This document shows positions 1 through 8,199 of a DNA stretch of 64,000 bases, in pieces (position 1 is the stretch's first letter; each line of letters opens with the position of its first letter). Source of the stretch: an uncultured Acidocella sp. (GTDB lineage Bacteria; Pseudomonadota; Alphaproteobacteria; Acetobacterales; Acetobacteraceae); the NCBI RefSeq assembly GCF_946222605.1, contig NZ_CAMIIE010000016.1, positions 1-64,000 on the forward strand, given 5' to 3'. The position numbers and the translations under genes are program-made. A model generated the notes under the pieces. The model was not told the origin of the DNA, searched no databases, and saw only the letters and a list, made by a program, of their open reading frames with translations.

Positions 1-12
1 GGCTTCCAAGCC

Positions 13-89
13 GGACCCGTAGCTCAGCTGGATAGAGCGTTGCCCTCCGAAGGCAAAGGTCGCGCGTTCGAATCGCGCCGGGTCCGCCA
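13..89 (+). tRNA. tRNA-Arg (anticodon CCG)
   Basis: A cloverleaf can be folded by eye. The acceptor strand GGACCCG (13-19) pairs with CGGGTCC (79-85), followed by discriminator G and an encoded CCA (87-89). The anticodon stem TTGCC/GGCAA encloses the loop CTCCGAA, which gives anticodon CCG (arginine), and the T loop is GTTCGAATC. The 3' half is the integration site of the following element: bases 41-89 lie inside the 52 bp repeat found again at 8200-8251, so the gene stays intact after integration. Confidence 0.95.
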
Positions 90-92
90 ATT
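41..92 (+). repeat. attachment site, tRNA-side copy (attL)
   Basis: This 52 bp stretch runs from the anticodon stem of tRNA-Arg through CCA plus three bases (ATT). It recurs without mismatch at 8200-8251 in the same orientation. A direct repeat of a tRNA 3' end flanking an integrase-bearing segment is the standard signature of site-specific integration by a tyrosine recombinase. Confidence 0.93.
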
Positions 93-210
93 AAATCAAG
101 GGCTTCCGCGTAAAGCCAAAACCCAAAACCCTCAGCTAGCTACAAGACAGCAACACCCAGCGCCTCTAAAAGCGGTTTGGCGGCATCCGGCCCGGATACC
201 GCCTGAATAC

Positions 211-459
211 CTAAAGCGTCGGCTCGGTCAGTTTAACACCCGGCCAATCGGCGCCGGGGCCATAATACATGATGTATTCCGCCATGAACCCATCCGTCTC
301 GACTTTGAGGGGTTCGGTATCGGGGATTATGGCGGTCGCCTGTGCGGTGACGCGCGGAATGGGGAAGGTGACACCCACCAGCGCGGCATCCAAATCACGC
401 TCAGAGACGAGAAGGTTAGGGAGGGTGAAGGCGCTGCTGCGATTGTGCATGCGTGACAT
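211..459 (-). CDS. hypothetical protein, island cargo (82 aa)
   Basis: This is a small open frame pointing towards the tRNA. The start ATG (459-457) is preceded by GAGAGG at a 7-base distance, a convincing ribosome binding site. The product is soluble-looking, with no signal peptide or membrane segment; its C-terminal half is rich in Tyr, Gly and Pro (MAEYIMYYGPGADWPG). I recognise no family. It is the first gene inside the island on the tRNA side and is transcribed alone. The opposite-strand frame across the same bases runs out of the tRNA gene and is a shadow. Confidence 0.6.
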   Translation of the reverse strand: MSRMHNRSSAFTLPNLLVSERDLDAALVGVTFPIPRVTAQATAIIPDTEPLKVETDGFMAEYIMYYGPGADWPGVKLTEPTL

Positions 460-689
460 GATTATGCCTCTCGGATGATAGGGTTTAGCAGGGTAGGGCT
501 GTCAAAAATAGGCGGGTAAACTCGCTCAAGCCCTTGAATAATATACTACAATTCATTGCTTTATACAAATTGCCGTTGCATTGCTGTAATGGTGCACGCA
601 TTATCCGGTTTAGTGATTTGATGGTGTGATGGTTTGATGGTCGCGCTTGACCGGGGGGATGGGTCCAATGGTCGCGCGGTTATCTACCT

Positions 690-794
690 CTAGAGCAATA
701 TGTGTTTAGGTTGACGCGCCAGCGTCAAAATAAACACATGAAATTGCTCGCTAAAACAAAATCTAGAGCATCAATCTAAAAGCTTGATACTCTA
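690..794. repeat. dispersed two-hairpin repeat, copy 1 (105 bp)
   Basis: The first stem-loop (693-749) pairs GAGCAAT, GTGTTTA and TTGACGC with GCGTCAA, TAAACAC and ATTGCTC. The second (764-794) pairs TAGAG.ATCAA with TTGAT.CTCTA. A 105 bp relative with the same architecture is at 63508-63612. The stretch 460-841 holds no gene; apart from this repeat it contains a run of GATGGT motifs at 620-650. Confidence 0.8.
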
Positions 795-841
795 ATGTGT
801 GCCGTTTAGAGCGACAGGGTTTTATGAGGTGGGACAGCAGT

Positions 842-1300
842 ATGAGAAACTTTGCGGCGCGTTGTCTGCGCGGGTTCGAAGCGTTCGCGTTGATAGTTGT
901 TATGGTTACAGCCTTTAAGCCTGAACCAGCCTCGGCATTAACTAATTCCCCACCTGCTAAAGTTTACATTTCATATTCAGGTACAGATAGCGTTGGGGAG
1001 CAGGTGTATTACTGGGTCCGGCAGGATATACTCAAGTCTGCCGATTTAACGTTGGTGAAGGATTATAGGCAAAGTTGGCTTGAGGTGTATGTCATAACCG
1101 AAGATACGGAAGGCGGGTCTACTGGGGAGCGTGGCCTTACAGCAGCTATCAGCACCACCATTACCGTTACCGAAGTCAACGGTACTTCAGGATACGACCA
1201 CGCTGCTTTAGTTGTATGTGGCCTATATAAGGTGCAATCTTGTGCCGGACAGATTGTTGCAGATATATCCAATACTGCTGCAAAATATCAAAATCACTAG
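842..1300 (+). CDS. predicted secreted protein of unknown function, island cargo
   Basis: The N-terminus has a classical Sec signal: basic MRNFAARCLRG, a hydrophobic stretch (FALIVVMVTAF), then a likely cleavage after PASA. The mature part (about 120 aa) has two late cysteines (VVCG and SCAG) that could form a periplasmic disulfide, and a motif DSVGE near its start. Start 842 is chosen because AGGTGG lies ten bases upstream; ATG 824 and GTG 797 are in frame upstream. The gene begins just after the dispersed repeat (690-794), which may therefore carry or influence its promoter. Function unknown; it is typical accessory cargo. Confidence 0.65.
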   Translation: MRNFAARCLRGFEAFALIVVMVTAFKPEPASALTNSPPAKVYISYSGTDSVGEQVYYWVRQDILKSADLTLVKDYRQSWLEVYVITEDTEGGSTGERGLTAAISTTITVTEVNGTSGYDHAALVVCGLYKVQSCAGQIVADISNTAAKYQNH

Positions 1301-1356
1301 GCAGAAACATCAAGCGCGTTTCAGGGCGGCAGCTCAAAAACAAAATCGCGCCAATC

Positions 1357-1376
1357 TGCGGTATCGGGATACCGCA
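1357..1376. promoter_or_regulatory. 20 bp perfect palindrome, candidate operator
   Basis: TGCGGTATC, then GG, then GATACCGCA forms a 9+2+9 perfect inverted repeat. It ends 21 bases before the start codon of the HTH-containing gene at 1398. Position and symmetry suit autoregulation by that protein. No poly-T follows, so a terminator for the preceding gene is less likely. Confidence 0.5.
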
Positions 1377-1397
1377 ATGGGATGCTAGGGTGCGGCC

Positions 1398-2207
1398 ATG
1401 CCAAGGCCCTGCACAATCTGCCAGCACCTCGACGTGAGCGCGATCGACCTCGCCATCCTATCAGGGGAGGCAGTTGTCCCCATCGGCCGGCGCTTCGGCC
1501 TCTCAAAATCAGCGGTGCATCGGCATAAGCTCCAATGCCTGCGGGCTGCAGCCCCTTCAGCCCAAGCCTCGCACATCCCCCGGGATGATATTTTTAAGGC
1601 TGAGATGGCCAGCGTGGGCGCGGGCGGTGCTGGGCGTGTCGGCGGCCAGCCAACGGCCGATGGTGCGGATCAGGGCCAGGCCGGCCCCGCTGCGCGGCTG
1701 GCGCCGGGTGCATCGGCCGCCGCGCCCACACTTCAGGATCTGGTCGCTATCCTGGCCCGGTCTGTAAAGCGCCTCGATGATGCGGCTGAGAAGGCCGTCA
1801 GCGGCGGCAATGGTGCCGCCCTCGCAGCGGCCAGCGGGCAGCTGCACAAGGGGGTTGAGCTGCTCAGCCGGCTGGTAGGCGCCCATGGTCCGGCGGACGA
1901 CCGGGCGGCGCCTCAGATCAACATCATCCTGGGATCGCCGCCGGCCAGTGTGCCCGCCGTGGAGGGCATGAGGGTGATTGACGAAGATGGCCGCGCCCAG
2001 GACGGGGCAGCCTTCACTATGCGGTTGACGGCGAGCGGAGCCGCATCAGCGGCGGTGCCGCCCAGCCTCGCCAAGCCCCAGGAGGCAGCTATCGCGCCGG
2101 ACCCTGCAGCCGCCTCGCTCTCCCCGGCCGTGCCATCAGCGCAGCAATCAGGGGAGAGCGCGCCGGCATTCGTCTGTGACCTGAAGATGCCGGAATTTCA
2201 GCTCTAA
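1398..2207 (+). CDS. HTH-domain protein with Ala/Pro-rich tail (269 aa)
   Basis: Residues 1-50 contain PCTIC followed by a helix-turn-helix-like segment (VVPIGRRFGLSKSAVHRHKLQC). The cysteines and histidines (CxxC, HRH, C) could bind zinc. The rest is low-complexity Ala/Pro/Gly with one more regular helical stretch around residues 105-165 (LQDLVAILARSVKRLDDAAEKA). Such N-terminal domains occur in phage and island proteins that choose DNA sites, such as small-terminase-like or regulatory proteins, but I cannot assign one. The gene converges with and overlaps the next gene by 4 bp. A palindrome at 1357-1376 is a possible autoregulatory site. Confidence 0.65.
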   Translation: MPRPCTICQHLDVSAIDLAILSGEAVVPIGRRFGLSKSAVHRHKLQCLRAAAPSAQASHIPRDDIFKAEMASVGAGGAGRVGGQPTADGADQGQAGPAARLAPGASAAAPTLQDLVAILARSVKRLDDAAEKAVSGGNGAALAAASGQLHKGVELLSRLVGAHGPADDRAAPQINIILGSPPASVPAVEGMRVIDEDGRAQDGAAFTMRLTASGAASAAVPPSLAKPQEAAIAPDPAAASLSPAVPSAQQSGESAPAFVCDLKMPEFQL

Positions 2208-3223
2208 TCGGCCCAATAGACCGCATGCGCCGAAGGTGACGGGCGCGCCGGAGGGTTGCCGGGCTGTGCCGGCCGGGCGGATGGTGCCGAGGGGCCGGCG
2301 CTGCACGCCCGTAGCATCATTAGGCCCTTGACCCAATCAAGCACACGATCCGCGTTACGCTGCACCACGCTGATCCGCATGCTCTTATGGCTGTCTGGCC
2401 AGGAATTATCCCAGCACCGATCAAGATCCGCCGGCCAGTACCTAGACTCATGCAGCGTGTAAATGTCGGTCGGCTGCACGAGACCAACACACCATTTCAG
2501 GAATGCTTCTGGCGTAGTGGGCCGGTCTACAGGGCGTTGGAGCATCCCTGAGCTGCTGGGAGATAAGGGGATCAACCCTGTAAGCATTGCACCCGCTACA
2601 ATCGCCTGCCAATCAACCCCGTCGAAGTGGTAAGTCCACGCCTCTTTCCGTGCGGATACCTCGCCTGCGGATGCAAGATCGCACCCGATGATGCGGTGAA
2701 TATATGTCACGCGCACCGCGTCGCGCAGTATTGCCTCCAGGGCGCGCTCAAATTGTCGGATTATATCGATTAGCTGGCTCGAATACTCTGGGCCGGAAAG
2801 CAAAGGCTTATCAACCGCAAGTTCGCGCAGCATACCCATGAGGCGCCTTGATGGCTTCGCGGTCGTTGAGGTCCACTCCCAAAACCCATTAGGTAACACG
2901 CCTCCATAGGCGAGGGCCGCCGAATGTAGTGCGATGGAGGGATAAAGCGCAGGGTAGCCCTTAAAAGGCTCTGAGCCATTAGGCATCGCCTTGTGTGTAT
3001 GCGCGACATAGTACGGAACTTTGCCGCCCCAGCCTGCAGTGACTTCATTGCGCGATATAGTGAACTTCACGCTCGTCGGTGCAGCACCTGAAGTGCCACC
3101 ATTAATTGTTACCGACACTGGCATTTCAGCTGTATCCCCGGGGCGCGTTTGCATCGCACAGAGGTTAGCCTCAATAGCCTTGTCGATGTCATCGAGATCC
3201 TGCCTAGATTGAGCAAAGTACAT
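2204..3223 (-). CDS. hypothetical protein, island cargo (339 aa)
   Basis: This long open frame is preceded by AAAGG a few bases before ATG 3223. It has no signal peptide and no obvious transmembrane segment. The region around residues 130-290 is aromatic-rich with regular helices (QLIDIIRQFERALEAILRDAV; RWPAD-like WPADLDRCWDNSWPDSHKS). The last 35 residues are Pro/Ala/Ser-rich. It lies immediately downstream of the repeat field at 3293-3583 and is read in the same direction as the primase gene, so it could be co-transcribed with the replication module. No family recognised. Confidence 0.6.
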   Translation of the reverse strand: MYFAQSRQDLDDIDKAIEANLCAMQTRPGDTAEMPVSVTINGGTSGAAPTSVKFTISRNEVTAGWGGKVPYYVAHTHKAMPNGSEPFKGYPALYPSIALHSAALAYGGVLPNGFWEWTSTTAKPSRRLMGMLRELAVDKPLLSGPEYSSQLIDIIRQFERALEAILRDAVRVTYIHRIIGCDLASAGEVSARKEAWTYHFDGVDWQAIVAGAMLTGLIPLSPSSSGMLQRPVDRPTTPEAFLKWCVGLVQPTDIYTLHESRYWPADLDRCWDNSWPDSHKSMRISVVQRNADRVLDWVKGLMMLRACSAGPSAPSARPAQPGNPPARPSPSAHAVYWAD

Positions 3224-3292
3224 CTGACTGCCTTTCAGGGTGTGATGGTTTTATGGGGTGTGCCGGCGATAGGCCGGCGACGGGGCGGGGGC

Positions 3293-3583
3293 TGCTCCAT
3301 CTTCAAAATCCAAGATGGCGCAAAATCGAGGGCGGGCGTCTCCCTCGGCATGGTTTTGGGGCTGCTCCATCTCCCGGGTCGGACATGGCGCAGATTTGGT
3401 CCGGCCTCGTACCAAATAGCCCGGAAAATGAGGGAGGGGGTCAAAGTCGAGGGTGCGCGCTCTATCTCCCCCACACCCCCTAAGGACATGGAGCAGCCTT
3501 GCGGCTGCTGCTCCAGTCCTCGTCCTGATTGCGTGCTCCATCTTCCATGTTTGAAGATGGAGCAAGATGGAGCAGATGGAGCA
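3293..3583. other. iteron-like repeat field, candidate replication origin
   Basis: A nonamer GATGGAGCA and its complement TGCTCCATC, with close variants, recur through a gene-free stretch. TGCTCCATC starts at 3293, 3363 and 3534. GATGGAGCA stands in near-tandem at 3556-3564, 3566-3574 and 3575-3583. Variants ATGGAGCA (3488) and ATGGCGCA (3315 and 3385) complete several inverted pairs. The field sits next to the primase-helicase gene, as origins do in many replicating satellites and plasmids. Reading it as an origin is inference. Confidence 0.6.
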
Positions 3584-3602
3584 AACAGGGTTGATCCGCC
3601 GC

Positions 3603-5885
3603 TCATGTGGTGGGTGCCTCGTGTGCGGGTGCGGCTTTCCAGGGGGTGTTTTCCCATATCACCTGGATGCCCACTTGGGCCTTGCGGCGGCTATCCGTGG
3701 TCTGAATTTCGCCTAGCCAGCCCTTTGCGGTGCATTCCTCGACGATCTGGCGAGCTATGCGCTGCAGATATGTGGGCGCCTCATTGGGGTAGTGTGCCTT
3801 GAGGGCTGCCCCCACGGCCAAGTCATATTTGCGTGTTTTGGACTGCTTGGAGGGTGAGAACGTAACGCCGTTTATGCCCTTATCCAGCGTATTAAGTACC
3901 GTGAGGCATATATGCGAGTTAAAGTTAGCGCCCGGCTGAGGTGGGGTAAATGGCTCAATGGTCTGCACCTCGTCACCATTTGGCAGCGAAACAGACACGA
4001 GCTGGTATAAGTCACGATTTGCGAGCGGGGCGAGGTTTGCCTTAGTATTTGTAAGCGCAATGATTTTCCATGCTTCGCTAGGCAGTACGCCAAGCGCTTG
4101 AGCGTCATTTTCAGAAACTCTTGAGAGCGAAAAAGCATTTCGTGCAAGATTGATGATTGAAGCCGCGCCGCTCGCGTCATCAGCAGACACAACCCCGTCG
4201 CGCCCCGTTCCCTTGCGCACGTGATGGGCAATTATGATGGCGCAATTTTTGCGCTGTGCCATCCGCTTTAACGCCGCCATTGTAGCGCCTGCAACGGCGT
4301 TATCGTTCAACCCGGCAGGGCAGAGCGCAACAAGCGGGTCCAGCACTAAAACATCTATGCTTAGGGCACTGACTAGGCTCTCAAGTTTAGCTATGCCCTC
4401 TTTATCTACCTCATGCTGCCGCGTGTTGGGGTTGGTCCTGTTGAGTGAAAGCTCCCCTAGATCGCCTGCGCCGATCAGGTGTAGGCGGCCGGTAAGGTCT
4501 TTGAGTTGGATGTTGTAATGGGCTGCCGTGGCCATCCCTCTGCGCACCAGCTCATCTCGTCCATCCTCGCCATTAAATACCCCAACATTTAGACGGTCGG
4601 AGGCTGCTTGAGGTAGGAAATTTCGCCCGGATGCGCTCGCGACGGCCAGGCAGATAAGATATGCGGATTTCCCGGTGCCGCCTGGTGCGGAGAGTATTGT
4701 AACCTCCCCACGTATCGCGAAGCGCCCGATTATCCAGGCGCGCGGCGGTATCAGGCCCCAGCCGCAGGCAACATCAAATTGCTGGTAGTCGCCTGGGGTT
4801 GGCGTGGTCGGGGTAGCCGCATCGGCGGCTTGGAGCCAGGGATCATGTGTGGCGGCATTTTCAACCGCCCCCCGGCCCAGCGCCAGCGGCGAGCGGATCT
4901 TGTCCTTATGAGCGCAGCCCGCGCACGGGCCTGGGTCAACGCTCATGAACTTGTGACACGTCGCGCCGCCGTCCAGCTTGCGCCAGTCGGCCAGGAACTT
5001 ATCGACCTGGGCCGGGCGATAGCGGCTGTCGCCGGCACTCCACTCGTGCGCCTTCTCATCGCCATCTTCGCAATAGGCCAGCACGCCAAGGCAGGCGTAC
5101 CAGCTCGGGTAATCCATCACGCCCAGGCTATCGCGCATGGCGGCGAGCTGGGGGCAACCCGCGGCCACGTCATCCGCCTTGGGCGGCGCGCTGGTGCCGG
5201 CTGATAGGCCCGCGCTCAGCGCGCTGTTGCTGCCCGCCGCGTAGGCCACAGGCACCGGCGGCAGAGATCCAAGCAACTCCCGCGCGCGCTCGACCGCCAG
5301 CGGGCCGGCGTCCCGCATGATCGCTTTGACTGGGCGCTCCAGGCCGTGCTTGCGGTTGACCGTGCCGACGGGGCGCAGGACGCTGGCGATATCCGCGGTG
5401 CGCGTGCGGTCGGCCTGCAGGCCCAGCTCGTAGGTGTTGGCCTTCAGCGCCTCGGCCAGCGGTAGCCACTCGGCCCGGGTCAGCGCGCGATCGAGCGGCC
5501 AGTAAACATGCAGCCCATAGCCGCTGTCGATCACCAGCGGGCGGGGCATCCTGGAAGCAGCGAGGTAGGCGCCGAGGGCTTCAAGGCCGGCGCGCTTGGT
5601 CGGGTAGGGCTTGCCTTCACCGCAGTCGATATCAAGCCAGAGGGCCTGGGCCGCGATGGCGTTGGTGGCCTTGCGGCCGCCATCCTTGGGGCCGAACGAG
5701 GCACACGCATAATAGACCGTGTGACCTTCGGCGCTGGCCTGGAGCGCGAAGGCTGCGGCGGCAGCGGCATCAGTCAGAAACCGATGCTCGATACCATCCG
5801 GGTGTTTCCGCCCGACGACATAATTGCCGCCGGGCGGGACGATCCGTGTGATAAAATCCGCCAGTGGAAATGATGGTGATGTCAA
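3603..5885 (-). CDS. primase-helicase: archaeo-eukaryotic-type primase fused to RepA-like ATPase (760 aa)
   Basis: This is the replication protein of the island. Residues 15-215 look like a prim-pol domain: a DxD metal site (WLDIDC, D85 and D87), then SGYGLHVYW at 121-129, then a basic stretch RTRTADIASVLRP near 161. A linker with C310, H311, C321 and C324 may bind zinc. Residues 380-600 are a RecA/RepA-like ATPase with Walker A APGGTGKS (400-407) and a hydrophobic-Asp strand LVLDPLV. The C-terminus resembles a winged-helix segment. Such fusions start and unwind replication of plasmids, phages and P4-type satellites. ATG 5885 lacks a clear ribosome site, so the exact start is uncertain. Confidence 0.88.
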   Translation of the reverse strand: MTSPSFPLADFITRIVPPGGNYVVGRKHPDGIEHRFLTDAAAAAAFALQASAEGHTVYYACASFGPKDGGRKATNAIAAQALWLDIDCGEGKPYPTKRAGLEALGAYLAASRMPRPLVIDSGYGLHVYWPLDRALTRAEWLPLAEALKANTYELGLQADRTRTADIASVLRPVGTVNRKHGLERPVKAIMRDAGPLAVERARELLGSLPPVPVAYAAGSNSALSAGLSAGTSAPPKADDVAAGCPQLAAMRDSLGVMDYPSWYACLGVLAYCEDGDEKAHEWSAGDSRYRPAQVDKFLADWRKLDGGATCHKFMSVDPGPCAGCAHKDKIRSPLALGRGAVENAATHDPWLQAADAATPTTPTPGDYQQFDVACGWGLIPPRAWIIGRFAIRGEVTILSAPGGTGKSAYLICLAVASASGRNFLPQAASDRLNVGVFNGEDGRDELVRRGMATAAHYNIQLKDLTGRLHLIGAGDLGELSLNRTNPNTRQHEVDKEGIAKLESLVSALSIDVLVLDPLVALCPAGLNDNAVAGATMAALKRMAQRKNCAIIIAHHVRKGTGRDGVVSADDASGAASIINLARNAFSLSRVSENDAQALGVLPSEAWKIIALTNTKANLAPLANRDLYQLVSVSLPNGDEVQTIEPFTPPQPGANFNSHICLTVLNTLDKGINGVTFSPSKQSKTRKYDLAVGAALKAHYPNEAPTYLQRIARQIVEECTAKGWLGEIQTTDSRRKAQVGIQVIWENTPWKAAPAHEAPTT

Positions 5886-5945
5886 TATAATTAACCCTAT
5901 TCACGTGAGACCATGAAACATTCGATCAGCCATCGTGATTGGGCT

Positions 5946-6146
5946 TCAGTCTGCGGTCTCCCCGGCTTCGGTGCGGGCCTTGAGCCATTGTTCAAGATCT
6001 GAACGCAAATAGCCCACGCGGCGTTCCGAGACCCTCACGCGACGTGGGCCGGTCCCATCCGCCACCATCCGCCCCAGGGTTCGGACGGATATGTTCAGCA
6101 TCTCTGCCGCCTGGGATTGGGTGTGAATTTCTAGGTCTGATGTCAT
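5946..6146 (-). CDS. AlpA/excisionase-type HTH regulator (66 aa)
   Basis: Residues 8-55 match the winged-helix/MerR-like DNA-binding fold of AlpA and excisionases: QSQAAEMLNISVRTLGRMV, a turn with GPRRVRVSERRVGY, then SDLEQWLKAR. GGAGG seven bases before the ATG gives a strong ribosome site. Proteins of this kind activate the integrase or act as directionality factor for excision, as AlpA does for the CP4-57 prophage. It lies just upstream of the primase gene on the same strand, so it probably controls or is co-expressed with replication. Confidence 0.85.
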   Translation of the reverse strand: MTSDLEIHTQSQAAEMLNISVRTLGRMVADGTGPRRVRVSERRVGYLRSDLEQWLKARTEAGETAD

Positions 6147-6232
6147 TTTAACCTCCGATGTCTGCCCCTGCTGTAGGGTGACGTTTTCTTGCCGGAGGCT
6201 CTGGTTTCTGAGCCGGGGTTTAAATGCCGGGG

Positions 6233-6751
6233 TTAGACCTTTACCCCTAATTTTTTGTGCTCAGCCCTTTTGCGTCGAACACTCCGTTCGTCGATTGGGG
6301 TCGATCGCTGCCCTTCAAATTTCGCGAGGGCGGCATCAACTGTGCTGCCTTCCCGCATCTGCTCATCAACAAAAAGTGCCGCGCTTTCCGTCGCGGTAAA
6401 GCCGGGATTGCGTGGTCTACCACGCCTGGCCATCCCAAACACTTCATGGGCAGTCTCGCCGGCCAATATTTCGCATATCGCCTTATGCCATATGCTCAAA
6501 GCCCAATGCGCGCCTGATCGCTGAGCGTGTTCAATCGTGGACGGTAAGGTAAGCCATTCCCGCAGCGCTTTCAGGGGCTCATCCTTCCTGCGCCTCAACC
6601 CTCGAAACTTATTATTTAACACGGTTTGCGGCTTAGGCGATTGCATCGCCTCCATCACAATGTCTCTGACTTGCTCCGCACATGATGGGATGGGGACGCC
6701 ATCGAAGGCCGCCCATAGGTGGTACAGGCAGTTAGGGAATTGCGCAGGCAT
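6233..6751 (-). CDS. hypothetical protein, integrase-coupled (172 aa)
   Basis: ATG 6751 begins one base after the integrase stop codon, with GGGGC just upstream, so the two are probably translated together. The protein is basic and largely helical. Its middle carries a motif ARRGRPRNPGF and its C-terminus is charged (RSVRRKRAEHKKLG), both compatible with nucleic-acid binding. I recognise no family. Its place directly behind the integrase makes a role in integration, excision or island maintenance possible, but this is inference. Confidence 0.6.
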   Translation of the reverse strand: MPAQFPNCLYHLWAAFDGVPIPSCAEQVRDIVMEAMQSPKPQTVLNNKFRGLRRRKDEPLKALREWLTLPSTIEHAQRSGAHWALSIWHKAICEILAGETAHEVFGMARRGRPRNPGFTATESAALFVDEQMREGSTVDAALAKFEGQRSTPIDERSVRRKRAEHKKLGVKV

Positions 6752-6752
6752 A

Positions 6753-8054
6753 TCAGCCCCGCCCAAACCGCACGGGGATTACCTCACCCCCAGCGCCACC
6801 CATGATCGCGGCGCTGCGCTCGCCCATGAGTTCCAGCACCGCATCGGCCACGCTATCGGCGGCTTTGAGCATCACGGCGTCGGCGCTGTGCGTGTAGCGG
6901 CTGGTTATGGTGCCCAGCTTATGCCCCAACAGCCCGGCAATGGTGGCCTCGCTCAGCCCGGCATCGCTGGCCAGGGAGGCTACGGAATGGCGCAGCACAT
7001 GCGGCGTAATATCGCCGGGCAGCTCGCCTTTGGCTCGGATCAAGTCGAACAGCCGGGGCAGATTTGAGATGGCCCCCTCGCCCTTGGTGGCGGGGAACAC
7101 GTGTGGATTGCCCGCGCGGCGAGGGAGGTCTTTGATCGCGTCCAGCGCCGCATTGGCCAGGGGGCGGATGCTGCGTCCGGTCTTGGTATCGCCCAGCGTG
7201 GCGGTGCGGCGCGCGGCGTCGATGTCGGACCATTTGAGGTTCACGGCCTCGCCCCGCCGCCAGCCGGTCAGCGCCAGGAAGCGCACGCAGGCAATGCCGT
7301 AAGGGTTCATCTTGTCCGCGGCGCCCTTGGCCAGTCCGACGCCGAGGGCCCTGTATTCCTCTGGTGTGAGACGCCGCTCTTTGCGCTGGTCGGCAAACCG
7401 CACCACGCCGCGCACGGGATTATCGGCGCGCAGCTTGCGTTTAACCGCATAGGTGAAGATCGCACCCAGCAGCCCCACGGTGCGGCTGGCGGTGCCCTTG
7501 CCGCCGCTGGCAGGATTGCCTCGGCCTTTCGTGCGCGCCTTCTTCGTGGCGCCAGCCGCCACCCGCTGCATGAAGGTTTCGATATCAGGCAACGTGATCT
7601 CATCGACCAGCTTTGCGCCCAACAGGGGCTTGATATGAGCTTCAATCCGGCTCTTGTCGGTGTGGAGCGTGGATCCCTTCTTTGCCCGGCCGGCGCGGCT
7701 GATAAGCAGGGTAGGGGCGGCTTCAAGGTAGGTGTCGCAAAGCTCCGCAATGGTCATAGCGCCTTGCTTGGCCTCGTCGCGTTCGGCGGCTGGATCGCGG
7801 CCCAGGCGCACGGCATCACGATATTCAGTGGCCTTCGCGCGGGCCTTGTCGATGCCCCAATCTCCCCGGCCCCAGCGCCCTATGGTCATAAACAGTTGGC
7901 GCTTGGTTCTGGGGTGCTGGCCCTTCCACACGAAGGTCACATCCCCGCCTTTGGCTTGGCGACGCGCTCCGAAGCCCCGCGTCTCGGTGTCCCAGACAGT
8001 TTGCCCGACGGGCAGCTTCTCCAATTCAGAGGCGGTGATCTTCTTAACAGCCAT
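6753..8054 (-). CDS. tyrosine-type site-specific integrase (433 aa)
   Basis: The enzyme catalyses integration and excision of the island at tRNA-Arg. The N-terminal part (about residues 1-95) is the DUF4102-type arm-binding domain of P4-like integrases (WDTETRGFGARR; FMTIGRWG). The catalytic domain shows the expected residues: arginine in LTGWRRGEAVNLKW, HxxR in HVLRHS, histidine in LLGHKLG and the nucleophile tyrosine in TSRYTH. ATG 8054 is preferred over the longer frame because the family starts with such a segment and GGAG lies upstream. The gene is 145 bp from the distal att copy. Confidence 0.93.
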   Translation of the reverse strand: MAVKKITASELEKLPVGQTVWDTETRGFGARRQAKGGDVTFVWKGQHPRTKRQLFMTIGRWGRGDWGIDKARAKATEYRDAVRLGRDPAAERDEAKQGAMTIAELCDTYLEAAPTLLISRAGRAKKGSTLHTDKSRIEAHIKPLLGAKLVDEITLPDIETFMQRVAAGATKKARTKGRGNPASGGKGTASRTVGLLGAIFTYAVKRKLRADNPVRGVVRFADQRKERRLTPEEYRALGVGLAKGAADKMNPYGIACVRFLALTGWRRGEAVNLKWSDIDAARRTATLGDTKTGRSIRPLANAALDAIKDLPRRAGNPHVFPATKGEGAISNLPRLFDLIRAKGELPGDITPHVLRHSVASLASDAGLSEATIAGLLGHKLGTITSRYTHSADAVMLKAADSVADAVLELMGERSAAIMGGAGGEVIPVRFGRG

Positions 8055-8199
8055 GGTCTGGCTCCGTGTAGCTGGGGTATGCCTATTAGCTACAAAATAG
8101 CTACTGCGCCATTGGACGAAGCGCAATGTCATGGGTAGATACCTGAGGTATTTTATGAGGTTTTGTCTACAGGTGTCCGTCCTAGACTTAGCCTAAAAC

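Noticed and set aside
40..456. Open frame on the plus strand running out of the tRNA gene
   Set aside because: It begins inside tRNA-Arg and lies opposite a minus-strand gene (211-459) that has its own good ribosome site.
3293..3583. CRISPR array
   Set aside because: Repeats are only about 9-14 bp, in both orientations and irregularly spaced, with no cas genes nearby.
3235..3657. Minus-strand open frames through the repeat field (up to 140 codons)
   Set aside because: The translation follows the DNA repeats, has no ribosome site and overlaps the primase 3' end; the DNA-repeat explanation is better.
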